36,087 bases of DNA from Nitrospira sp. (GTDB lineage Bacteria > Nitrospirota > Nitrospiria > Nitrospirales > Nitrospiraceae), in contig JACOEH010000048.1 of the NCBI GenBank assembly GCA_024998685.1, positions 1-36,087 of the forward strand, in the 5' to 3' direction. Positions 29,197-36,087 of this stretch are shown piece by piece. Each line of letters opens with the position of its first letter. The first letter of the stretch is position 1. The notes beneath the pieces were generated by a model. That model had not been told where the DNA came from. It saw only the letters and a program-made list of their open reading frames with translations, and searched no databases. The translations under genes were made by a program, and so were the position numbers.

Positions 29197-31854
29197 CTAG
29201 GGATGCGCAACCCGCCAGTTCTTGCCGACGCCGAGATCCACTTTGAGCGGCACCGATAAGCCCAACTGTGTCCCGACGCCTTCCATCTCTTGCTTCACCA
29301 ACCGCTTCGCTTCCTCCAGATCATGGTCCGGCACTTCGAAGATGAGTTCGTCGTGGACTTGGAGAATCATCTTCACGTGCGGCAGCTCATCATGGAGTGT
29401 TTTGTGTACATTGATCATGGCGACTTTGATCAAGTCCGCCGCTGTACCCTGGATTGGACTGTTCACCGCCATGCGTTCACCGACGCCGCGTTGTACTGGA
29501 TCGCTGCTTTGGAGCTCAGGGATCGGGCGTCGGCGGCCAAGGATCGTGGTGGTGTAACCTTTCTCCCGTCCTTCGGCGATGTTCCGATCCATCAGGGCAC
29601 GGACGGCTGGAAATCGTTCAAAGAAGGTCTCGATGTATTTCTTTGCCTCGGCCTGGGACACACCGAGATTCTGAGACAGGCCGAACGGACTGATTCCATA
29701 GACGATGCCGAAGACGACGGTTTTGGCGGCCCGGCGCATGTCTCTTGTAATCTGGCTCGACGGCAGGCCGAAGATTTCCATGGCTGTCGCCATGTGGATG
29801 TCTTCTGCCTTGGCAAAGACGGACAGCAAGCGGGGATCTTGCGAAAGATGGGCGAGGATACGCGGTTCGATCTGACTATAATCGGCACAGAGCAATTCAT
29901 GGCCTTTGGGAACGATAAATGCTTCCCGGATGCGGAGGCCGTAATCGCCTTTTACGGGGATGTTTTGGAGATTGGGATCGGTGGACGAGAGTCGTCCTGT
30001 CGCCGCAACGGTCTGGTTCAGCGAGGTGTGGAGTCGTTTTGTCTCAGGATGTACCAGTTCCGGCAACGCATCTACGTATGTCGACTTGAGCTTGCTGAGA
30101 CTCCGGTAGTTGAGGATTTGTGCGGGTAATTCATGTTGCGCCGCAAGTTGGGTAAGCGTATCTTCATCGGTGGAGTAACCGGTCTTGGTTTTGCGGATCG
30201 GTTTCAAACCGAGTTTTTCGAAGAGCACGGTCGCCAACTGTTTCGGTGAATTGATATTGAACTCGCCGCCGGCCAACCGGGCGATAGTTTCCATCATGCG
30301 GTCGAGCTCCTGTTCGAGTTCCTTGCTCAGTCCATTCAGGCCTTCGACATCGAGTAAGAATCCATTCCGCTCGATGTCGGCCAGGACCGGTACGAGCGGC
30401 ATCTCGACTTCCTCAAATAGTTTCAGGCTTCCCTGATCGCGCAGGCGCTCGAGCATTAAGGGCGCGAGCTTTGCGACCACCGCAGCCCGTTCCGCGGTTT
30501 GCTCCTGCGAAACGGTTTCCACCCGGAACAACGATGCCGGAGGAGATGGTGCTTTCGCCTGAGCACCGAGCCGATGGTCGAGGAGTTCAAGAGCCAGAGT
30601 GTCGAGTTGATGGTCCCGGCGATTGGGATTCAGGAGGTAGTCCGCAATCATCGTGTCAAAATACGGGCCAGCAAGTGTGACACCGATTCCGTGGAACGCT
30701 AAGAGCGTCAGCTTCAGATCATGGACGGCCTTCACACGAGTGGTCTCGTGAAAGAGGGTGATGATCGGCCGCATGTAGGCATGAACATCGAGCGGGACAA
30801 ACGCAGTCTTGTCATCAGACGACAGCGCGATACCCTGCACGTCGGCTCGTATGCCGGAAGGGCTTGAGAGGAGACATTGCACTGCGATGATCTCGTTCTT
30901 CCTCAATCCTTCGACAAAGGCCTCGGCCGCCGACTCACTCTCAATTGTTTCAATACAAGCTGGATGAATAGGTGTCTGCGGCGACGTCGGTTGGACGGAC
31001 TTCAACAATGACGTGAATTCCAGCTCTCGGAGCAACTCCGCGAGCTGATCGCCGTGCGGCGGCGTAGCCTGTAGAGCCTCTATATCGGATTCGACGGGGC
31101 AATCAGTTTTGATCATGGCCAGGCGGCGGCTCAGTCTGGCGTTGTCGGCCTGCTCGATCAACATGGTTTTGGTCCGGGCCGGCGTCACTTCCTCCACGCG
31201 TCGGAGCAGTTCCTCGATCGTCCTAAACTGACTGATCAGCTTCGTCGCCGTTTTTTCCCCAATCCCCTTCACGCCGGGAATGTTGTCGATGGTATCACCC
31301 ATGAGACCCATGATCTCGGGAACCAGGGCCGGTTCGACTCCGAACCGTTCTCGACATTCCTGCTCACCGATCCATTTCTCCTTGACCGGATCATAAATCC
31401 TCACGTGAGGTGTGAGGAGCTGGAACATATCCTTGTCGCTTGTCACGATAACGACATCACGATCCGACCGTTCCGCCTTCCACGCCAGCGTGCCGATAAT
31501 ATCGTCTGCCTCGTATCCGGCCAGCCGAATGGCAGGGATCGCCAGCGCTTCCACAATACGGTGAATATAAGGCACTTGCGCGCTCATGGCGTCCGGCATG
31601 GCGGGACGCTGGGCTTTGTACGCCTGATATTCTTCATGCCGTTGTGTAGGACCTTTTTCATCGAAGACGACGGCGAGCGCATCGGGCCGGTGCTCCCGCA
31701 TGATCTTGAGGAGCATGTTGGTAAACCCGTAGACGGCGTTGGTCTGAAAACCTTTCGAGTTCGTCAGCGGCGGTAAGGCAAAGAAGGCTCGATAGATATA
31801 TGCGCTGCCGTCGATTAGGTAGAGCCTCTTCCGAGGAACTTTGGAATCAGACAT
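29197..31854 (-). CDS. polA: DNA polymerase I
   Basis: 885 residues, three domains. 5'-3' exonuclease (1-~295): LIDGSAYIYRAFFALP, VVFDEKGPTQRHEEYQAYKAQR, GYEADDIIGTLA, TSDKDMFQLL and the HhH GVKGIGEKTA. Middle domain (~310-500): keeps the fold (AVHDLKLTLLAFHG, FDTMIADYLLNP) but its exo I segment is IIAVQCLLSS instead of FDxET, and exo II has KLT instead of KYD, so 3'-5' proofreading is probably inactive. Polymerase (~500-885): DYSQIEPRILAHLS (motif A), RRAAKTVVFGIVYGIS (motif B, with the Phe that selects against nothing but sugar type) and LQVHDELIFEV (motif C). Functions in Okazaki-fragment maturation and repair. Confidence 0.97.
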   Translation of the reverse strand: MSDSKVPRKRLYLIDGSAYIYRAFFALPPLTNSKGFQTNAVYGFTNMLLKIMREHRPDALAVVFDEKGPTQRHEEYQAYKAQRPAMPDAMSAQVPYIHRIVEALAIPAIRLAGYEADDIIGTLAWKAERSDRDVVIVTSDKDMFQLLTPHVRIYDPVKEKWIGEQECRERFGVEPALVPEIMGLMGDTIDNIPGVKGIGEKTATKLISQFRTIEELLRRVEEVTPARTKTMLIEQADNARLSRRLAMIKTDCPVESDIEALQATPPHGDQLAELLRELEFTSLLKSVQPTSPQTPIHPACIETIESESAAEAFVEGLRKNEIIAVQCLLSSPSGIRADVQGIALSSDDKTAFVPLDVHAYMRPIITLFHETTRVKAVHDLKLTLLAFHGIGVTLAGPYFDTMIADYLLNPNRRDHQLDTLALELLDHRLGAQAKAPSPPASLFRVETVSQEQTAERAAVVAKLAPLMLERLRDQGSLKLFEEVEMPLVPVLADIERNGFLLDVEGLNGLSKELEQELDRMMETIARLAGGEFNINSPKQLATVLFEKLGLKPIRKTKTGYSTDEDTLTQLAAQHELPAQILNYRSLSKLKSTYVDALPELVHPETKRLHTSLNQTVAATGRLSSTDPNLQNIPVKGDYGLRIREAFIVPKGHELLCADYSQIEPRILAHLSQDPRLLSVFAKAEDIHMATAMEIFGLPSSQITRDMRRAAKTVVFGIVYGISPFGLSQNLGVSQAEAKKYIETFFERFPAVRALMDRNIAEGREKGYTTTILGRRRPIPELQSSDPVQRGVGERMAVNSPIQGTAADLIKVAMINVHKTLHDELPHVKMILQVHDELIFEVPDHDLEEAKRLVKQEMEGVGTQLGLSVPLKVDLGVGKNWRVAHP

Positions 31855-31946
31855 GCCTGCAACCTATCACTATCGATTCCCGATGGTCAGCCTTCAATTG
31901 CTTGTCGCCCTGGTACCCGAAACGTGACGAGGTGACGAATTGAGCA

Positions 31947-32378
31947 TCACGAATTCGGCGCGATTGTGAGCGGCGGTTTTCCAAACTTTTGGCGCATGTT
32001 ATTGATGGTGCTCAGGACAGCGGGCTGTCCAATCATCTTAGCTTCCATCTTGCGCTTGCCGGGAAAGTCCAGCATCGTCACCCCGATCAACATCGTGAGA
32101 ATGCCCTGGCCCGGCAAGAACAACATTAAAAACCCTGCGAACAGGAAGATGGCTCCGACGACGTTCTTTACGAGATGGCCGAGCAACCGAAGCACGGGGT
32201 GATGATCTTCCATCCAACGGCGCGGCACACGGGTGTCGAAGAAATCCGTCGGAAGCCGGACGAGGATGAACGGGATCGCGATCAATGATCCGACAAAGAA
32301 GACAACCGAGAGAGCCGTCAGGGTCACGAGAGTTTCAGTCGAGATATACTGCTGAACCGCCGAAAGAAGCCAATCCAT
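31947..32378 (-). CDS. PGPGW-type small membrane protein
   Basis: 143 residues from ATG at 32378, with AGGA about 9 bases upstream; ATG 32396 lacks one. Two or three transmembrane segments: ETLVTLTALSVVFFVGSLIAIPFILV, then VVGAIFLFAGFLMLFLPGQGILTMLIGVTML, the latter holding the family's FLPGQGxLTxLIGxxxLDFPGK signature (PGPGW-like). A basic cytoplasmic tail (KRKMEAKMI ... MRQKFGKPPL) follows. Function unknown. Between polA and nth on the same strand. Confidence 0.8.
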   Translation of the reverse strand: MDWLLSAVQQYISTETLVTLTALSVVFFVGSLIAIPFILVRLPTDFFDTRVPRRWMEDHHPVLRLLGHLVKNVVGAIFLFAGFLMLFLPGQGILTMLIGVTMLDFPGKRKMEAKMIGQPAVLSTINNMRQKFGKPPLTIAPNS

Positions 32379-32544
32379 CGGTCGGCATCCTAGCATGGGC
32401 CTCTACGACCCTCAAGGCAAAGGAGGCCTTCGTCCGATGTTTGCGGAAACGAAGCTATTCATCTAAAGGCATTCAACGTTGTTTGTGAATCGCTGAAAAG
32501 ATCTTTGCGAAAACGATTAACGTTTTAACGTCCGTTCCTAGTTC

Positions 32545-33204
32545 TTAGCGCGACCTCGTCACTCCCACTCGATCACACAATTCGGTCAATTTGCATGTAC
32601 TGCACAGCGGCGACACCGGAAGGCACAGGTTCTGCCCATACGGGACGAGGAGATCGTTGTAGATGATCCAGTATTGCTTGGGTAGCACGTCACGAAGGAC
32701 TTGTTCAGATTCTTCCGGGGTCTTCGTTTTGATATAGCCCCATCGATTGCTGATCCGGTGGACATGAATATCGACACAGATCCCAGGTTTGCCGTAACCG
32801 ATCGTCACAACCAGGTTCGCAGTTTTTCGCCCGACCCCAGGTAAAGTGACCAGCTCATCGATGGAGTCCGGAACGACCCCGCCATACTCGTCGATCAGCC
32901 GACGGCAGATTTGGTGAATGGCTTTGGCCTTCGTCCGATAAAAGCCGACCGGATAAATCACCCGTTCGAGCTTCTTCAGCGGCAGTTTCACCATCGCCGC
33001 CGGCGTGCGGGCCATAGCGAAGAGCCGATCGCCTGCTTCCCTTGTTGTCCTATCTTTGGTTCTCAAACTGAGAAGCGTGGAAATGAGGATGAGAAAGGGA
33101 TCGCGATCCGACTCCTTGGCTACGACCCCAACGACCGGCTCTTGCCAACGTCGAACCTCCCGTTTGAGGATGCGGACGGCGGCATGGATCTGCTCCTGAC
33201 GCAT
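32545..33204 (-). CDS. nth: Endonuclease III-family DNA glycosylase
   Basis: 219 residues, normal length. DNA glycosylase/AP lyase for oxidised pyrimidines. The helix-hairpin-helix LPGVGRKTANLVV carries the catalytic Lys, and VDIHVHRISNRWGY the catalytic Asp. The Fe-S loop is complete: C-x6-C-x2-C-x5-C (CLPVSPLCSTCKLTELC). The N-terminus has DPFLILISTLLSLRTKDRTT, where classical Nth has LLSAQATD; this is the subfamily with S-L-R-T in place of SAQ. Downstream of rpsU by 64 bases. Confidence 0.95.
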   Translation of the reverse strand: MRQEQIHAAVRILKREVRRWQEPVVGVVAKESDRDPFLILISTLLSLRTKDRTTREAGDRLFAMARTPAAMVKLPLKKLERVIYPVGFYRTKAKAIHQICRRLIDEYGGVVPDSIDELVTLPGVGRKTANLVVTIGYGKPGICVDIHVHRISNRWGYIKTKTPEESEQVLRDVLPKQYWIIYNDLLVPYGQNLCLPVSPLCSTCKLTELCDRVGVTRSR

Positions 33205-33268
33205 CGGATTATGGTCACGAACGGGGAGAAGGCTGGTGAGACGAGCGGAAGAGAACTCGACGGTGTGT

Positions 33269-33463
33269 CTAGTCAGGTCTTCGTTTTGACAACCACTTCT
33301 GTCGGCGCCGTTGAGCTTCGCGTTGCTTCGCCTTCTTTCTCACGCTGGGCTTCTCGTAAAAACGGCGGCGCTTCAGCTCACGGAACAGCCCTTCTCCCGC
33401 AAGCTTTTTCTTGGCAACCTTCAGAGCTTTTTCAACGTTATTGTTGAAGACCTTGATTTCCAT
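33269..33463 (-). CDS. rpsU: 30S ribosomal protein bS21
   Basis: 64 residues from ATG at 33463; upstream in-frame sequence to 33583 is not bS21-like. Typical features: MEIKVFNNNVEKALKVAKKKL, then EGLFRELKRRRFYEKPSVRKKAKQREAQRR and a basic end. The ribosome site is weak (AACGGG directly before the ATG). bS21 binds the 3' end region of 16S rRNA in the small subunit. Confidence 0.96.
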   Translation of the reverse strand: MEIKVFNNNVEKALKVAKKKLAGEGLFRELKRRRFYEKPSVRKKAKQREAQRRRQKWLSKRRPD

Positions 33464-33536
33464 CCCGTTGATTTTCGACTTTCTCAGGCCAAGTGAGACC
33501 TGCTGCTTATGGGTTCCAATAATCCGGCGCCGGAGT

Positions 33537-35000
33537 CTAGCACAACGATTTGAGTTCCTCAAGGCTTTCTGTGGCCTTCGCAATTCTGACTCGAATGTTC
33601 TCTATAAACTGCTGATTCCGTTGTGCATTTATATTTGTACGCACTGTAACAAGACCTGCTTGAGCCGCTGCAATAGCCACGGTCAGACCCACTGTGAGGT
33701 CAGATTGGATGGTCGGCTTACCTCTCTCGCGCAACGTATGGAGAAATCGCGCAACCTCGCAGGACAGCTCCGCGATTTCTAGCGGCACTTCCGTAGCATG
33801 TTGAAGCGCGATCGAAATCGCATGAAGACGATCAGGATGTTGTTTGGGTATCTTGTAGGCGTCCGTCAGCTCGGTGTAGACGTCCGTATCCGCTTGAACA
33901 AGCCGATGAAGCTGCCGGCTCAACTCAAGTAGACGCTGTTCTCTGTTCGGTTGTTCACCGAGACGTGCCCCCATGACCCCCAAGGAAGCCGCCAAGGCAC
34001 CCACCAATGCCGCCACGCTGCCGCCGGCCGGTGTCGGTTTGGCATCAGCCACCATGGCCAGGAAATCTGAGAGGGTGTGCGCCGGTTCCTTCTTGAGCAT
34101 CACCTCGGCGATTCTTGTTTCGAGGACCTGGCTTGAATCGAATCGATCGAGCTGCAGCGAAGCAGCTGCAGCGTGACCCAATGCCGCTTGTGGGACTAAT
34201 CCGACCAGTTCGCTCCCAGCCACCTCTATTCCGCGCTTTGCGGCTTCAGCCTTTACAATCTGAAACGCGGTCAGAATGGGCGTCACGAGGTAGTCGGTCA
34301 AATTCATTGCGACCTGCACCATGCCACGGCTGGATAGCGCTACCCCGATCGCTTTCACGGAGGGCAACCCGCCGCTTGAATAACGGACGGCCCGAGCGAT
34401 GGATCGGGCTTGGCCGACTTCTGTCGAGCGGAGGTTCACATTAAAAGCGATCAGCGGAGGCCTGGCGCCGATTGCGATCGCTCCTGCGCTTTGATGCAGC
34501 CGAGGGGGACCGAAGTCAGGAATCCAACCAGGGTCTGACTCCATTCGGAAAGCCAGACCGTCGAGCCCGCCTCGTCTGACCGCCTCTAACGGAACATGGT
34601 CGGCACGACCTGCAGCACGCTCATATAAGAAAACGGGGATCCCCAGTTCACGTCCGACTCGTTCTCCTAGTCGCTTGGCGAGCTGAATACAGTCGTGCAT
34701 TGTCGTACCCCTGATCGGGATAAACGGCACAATATCCGTCGCTCCTATGCGTGGATGCACTCCAACATGTGTGCGCAGATCGATCAGTTCAGTTGCGATC
34801 CGAACCGCACGAAAAGCCGCTTCAATGATCCCGTCCGGGCCTCCACAGAACGTCAGCACCGACCGGTGGTGGTCCGCATCCATCGAGTGGTCGAGGAGTG
34901 CTACGCCGGCTGTCGAAGTCACGCCGTCGATCAGGGCGTGAAGAATTCCTTGGTCCCGACCTTCACTGAAATTGGGAACACACTCGACGAGTTGATCCAT
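33537..35000 (-). CDS. ftcD: Glutamate formimidoyltransferase / formimidoyl-THF cyclodeaminase
   Basis: 487-residue fusion of two enzymes of histidine catabolism and one-carbon metabolism. Formiminotransferase domain (1-~300): VECVPNFSEGRD, DADHHRSVLTFCG, HVGVHPRIGATDIVPFIP with the catalytic His, AIGARPPLIAFNVNL. Cyclodeaminase domain (~310-487): SDFLAMVADAKPTPAGGSVAALVGALAASLG and a helical bundle. AGGAACCT precedes the ATG. No hut genes are nearby; in organisms without histidine degradation the enzyme may serve folate one-carbon recycling. The last codons end about 73 bases before rpsU. Confidence 0.95.
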   Translation of the reverse strand: MDQLVECVPNFSEGRDQGILHALIDGVTSTAGVALLDHSMDADHHRSVLTFCGGPDGIIEAAFRAVRIATELIDLRTHVGVHPRIGATDIVPFIPIRGTTMHDCIQLAKRLGERVGRELGIPVFLYERAAGRADHVPLEAVRRGGLDGLAFRMESDPGWIPDFGPPRLHQSAGAIAIGARPPLIAFNVNLRSTEVGQARSIARAVRYSSGGLPSVKAIGVALSSRGMVQVAMNLTDYLVTPILTAFQIVKAEAAKRGIEVAGSELVGLVPQAALGHAAAASLQLDRFDSSQVLETRIAEVMLKKEPAHTLSDFLAMVADAKPTPAGGSVAALVGALAASLGVMGARLGEQPNREQRLLELSRQLHRLVQADTDVYTELTDAYKIPKQHPDRLHAISIALQHATEVPLEIAELSCEVARFLHTLRERGKPTIQSDLTVGLTVAIAAAQAGLVTVRTNINAQRNQQFIENIRVRIAKATESLEELKSLC

Positions 35001-35025
35001 AGGTTCCTATAGTCTCAACGAAAAA

Positions 35026-35054
35026 GCCGGAGGACCGATGACCGTTCCTCCGGC
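35026..35054 (-). terminator. Rho-independent terminator after tusA
   Basis: GCCGGAGGA (35026-35034) pairs with TCCTCCGGC (35046-35054), an 11-base loop. On the minus strand the stem is followed by TTTTTCGTT. It lies 35 bases past the tusA stop and 26 bases before ftcD, so it ends the dsrE-tusA transcript. Confidence 0.85.
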
Positions 35055-35088
35055 TTCTGGCTTAACCGCCTCTCTTACAGGAGTCTGG

Positions 35089-35334
35089 TTATTTCGCCTT
35101 CTTAACGAACGCCTTATAGATGCGGCCCGACTTTACTTGTTCCTCTTCCAAGCCCACCATTTGATGGCCTGTGGTCTCACACCACGCCGGCATGTCTTTT
35201 TTGATGCCCTCATCATCGGAGACGACTTCCAGGACCTGTCCCAGCGCCAATTCCTTGATTTTCTTGGACGTCAGAATAATCGGCATGGGACAAAAGTATC
35301 CTAAGGTGTCGAGTTTGACATCGGCCTGCATCAT
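35089..35334 (-). CDS. TusA/SirA family sulfur-carrier protein
   Basis: 81 residues, GGAG 5 bases before the ATG. TusA fold with the active-site motif GYFCPMPIILTSKKI (Cys near residue 15, CPxP), then LALGQVLEVVSDDEGIKKDMPAWCETTGHQMV with a second Cys, and IYKAFVKK. TusA-like proteins carry persulfide sulfur to acceptors in tRNA thiolation, cofactor synthesis or sulfur oxidation. It follows the DsrE-family gene by 78 bases, shares its promoter and ends at a terminator. Confidence 0.9.
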   Translation of the reverse strand: MMQADVKLDTLGYFCPMPIILTSKKIKELALGQVLEVVSDDEGIKKDMPAWCETTGHQMVGLEEEQVKSGRIYKAFVKKAK

Positions 35335-35412
35335 AGTGCTCCGCGTCTGTTTGGGTTGTTTCGTTTATCTGGTTTTTCTGGTTCTCAACCATTCACCAAT
35401 AAACCAGACGAA

Positions 35413-35943
35413 CTAAATGAACAAGTTTACACTGCCATGTTTGGCTTCCGCCAGATAGGTGGTCACGCCGGCGAACTGATCGATGCCGTCGATCAACGTA
35501 TCCTTGGTAATACCCATGAGACCCATCGTCGTCGTGCAGGCGATGAACCGCACGCCCAGATCGAGGGCGGTTTGCATCAACTCAGGCACACCGGGCATCC
35601 GGTTTTGCTTCATCACCGTCTGCATCATCTTCGTCCCCAACCCACCGAAATGGAATCGAGACAAAGGAAGCGCATCGGCGCCGCCTTTATTGAGCAGCCC
35701 AAAGATCCGGCGAAGCCAATCTTTGGCGGAACTTGTCGCCCCCCGTCTCCGTATAGTATTCAATCCCCAAAACGTAAAAAACATGGTCACACGCATACCC
35801 ATCGCAGCGGCGCCCGTAGCGATAATAAAGGCCGCCATCGCCCGATCGAGGTCACCGCTCAGCAACACGATCGTGACTCTCTCGGGTTTGGTTTCTTGCA
35901 GTTGTGCCAACGTCGTCGTCGGTTCTATGTGTGCGGCAATCAT
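35413..35943 (-). CDS. DsrE/DsrF/DrsH-like family protein (DsrE2-like)
   Basis: 176 residues, GAGG about 9 bases before the ATG. Pattern of the DsrE2 group: VTIVLLSGDLDRAMAAFIIATGAAAMGMRVTMFFTFWGL, a basic middle, then FHFGGLGTKMMQTVMKQNRMPGVPELMQTALDLGVRFIACTTTMGLMGI with the conserved Cys, and GVTTYLAEA. It probably passes persulfide sulfur to or from the TusA-like protein downstream. The hydrophobic GAAAMGMRVTMFFTF stretch suggests membrane contact, as in other DsrE2 proteins. Confidence 0.9.
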   Translation of the reverse strand: MIAAHIEPTTTLAQLQETKPERVTIVLLSGDLDRAMAAFIIATGAAAMGMRVTMFFTFWGLNTIRRRGATSSAKDWLRRIFGLLNKGGADALPLSRFHFGGLGTKMMQTVMKQNRMPGVPELMQTALDLGVRFIACTTTMGLMGITKDTLIDGIDQFAGVTTYLAEAKHGSVNLFI

Positions 35944-35987
35944 GATTTTACCTCAAGCACTTTAAATTCTACGCATAAACGGAACAG

Positions 35988-36017
35988 AGGATAGTATGTG
36001 GTCCTTCGGGGTGTCAA
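35988..36017 (-). promoter_or_regulatory. Promoter of the dsrE2-tusA operon
   Basis: On the minus strand TTGACA (36017-36012, perfect), 18-base spacer, TATCCT (35993-35988); TACTAT three bases earlier is an alternative -10. The leader would be about 40 bases. It abuts the putative IS end at 36034. Confidence 0.5.
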
Positions 36018-36033
36018 GGAACCGGATAACCAC

Positions 36034-36087
36034 TGTCAACCCAATTTAGAAATGTCCTGTTTCTCCCAAAGTAGAAATGTCCGGGTT
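36034..36087. mobile_element. Probable IS21-type terminus with direct repeats
   Basis: TAGAAATGTCC occurs twice, at 36047-36057 and 36072-36082, 25 bases apart, after a TGTCAACCC sequence starting at 36034. Multiple short direct repeats just inside a TG-starting end are typical of IS21-family elements, and repeated GAAATGTCC is common there. Only the terminus is in the window; no transposase can be seen. Confidence 0.45.

Noticed and set aside
29290-30129. 279-codon plus frame
   Set aside because: Antisense shadow of polA.
1-36087. CRISPR array or phage module
   Set aside because: No regularly spaced direct repeats, cas genes, or structural phage genes were seen.

Overview
This window looks like a chromosomal segment of a Gram-negative bacterium of the Nitrospirota, most probably a Nitrospira-type organism. 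That is an inference from overall protein flavour (AddAB-type rather than RecBCD recombination genes, a DsrE/TusA sulfur pair, a Tll0287-like heme-protein remnant, YtxH, DUF2007, and a paired DUF2844/DUF3443) and from moderately GC-rich coding DNA. No rRNA or other decisive marker gene is present.

Layout. 1-1997 (minus): N-terminal two thirds of an RND efflux permease, open at the left edge. 1998-2774: no intact gene, but a 199-bp palindromic MITE-like element and a decayed HrcA-like fragment. 2775-4411 (minus): a translationally coupled DUF2844/DUF3443 pair; the DUF3443 lipoprotein carries two DTGS motifs like a bilobal pepsin-type protease. 4793-5715: an exported OB-like protein and a ComEA-like helix-hairpin-helix protein. 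6108-7962: a tail-to-tail restriction-modification pair (Eco29kI-like GIY-YIG nuclease and an N4/N6 DNA methyltransferase). 8110-11214: HxlR regulator divergent from pirin, then a hexapeptide acetyltransferase and a tandem universal stress protein. 11336-13178: an exported EEP-fold phosphodiesterase and two small envelope proteins.

13374-20996 (plus) is a compact run: thioredoxin-like protein, a 51-residue zinc ribbon, addB, addA, a zincin metallopeptidase, and a frameshifted small ORF whose start overlaps the metallopeptidase stop. 21126-24314 holds lgt, ytxH, a pseudogene of a heme-binding protein, tRNA-Leu(UAA), two small envelope proteins and a DUF2007 protein.

24400-29180 is the accessory region. 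It has a higBA-type toxin-antitoxin module (toxin with an apparent in-frame deletion, clear palindromic operator), an IS3 remnant, a dead IS630 transposase, an apparently intact IS5-family element, a LuxR-type regulator cut by that IS5, a small membrane protein, and a hicAB module followed by a YgiT-type zinc-finger gene.

29197-35943 (minus) is conserved housekeeping: polA (proofreading motifs degenerate), a PGPGW-type membrane protein, nth, rpsU, ftcD, then tusA and a DsrE-family gene with a good promoter and terminator. The last ~50 bp carry two direct repeats resembling an IS21-type terminus, and the left edge also looks like a junction, so the segment may be bounded by mobile DNA on both sides.
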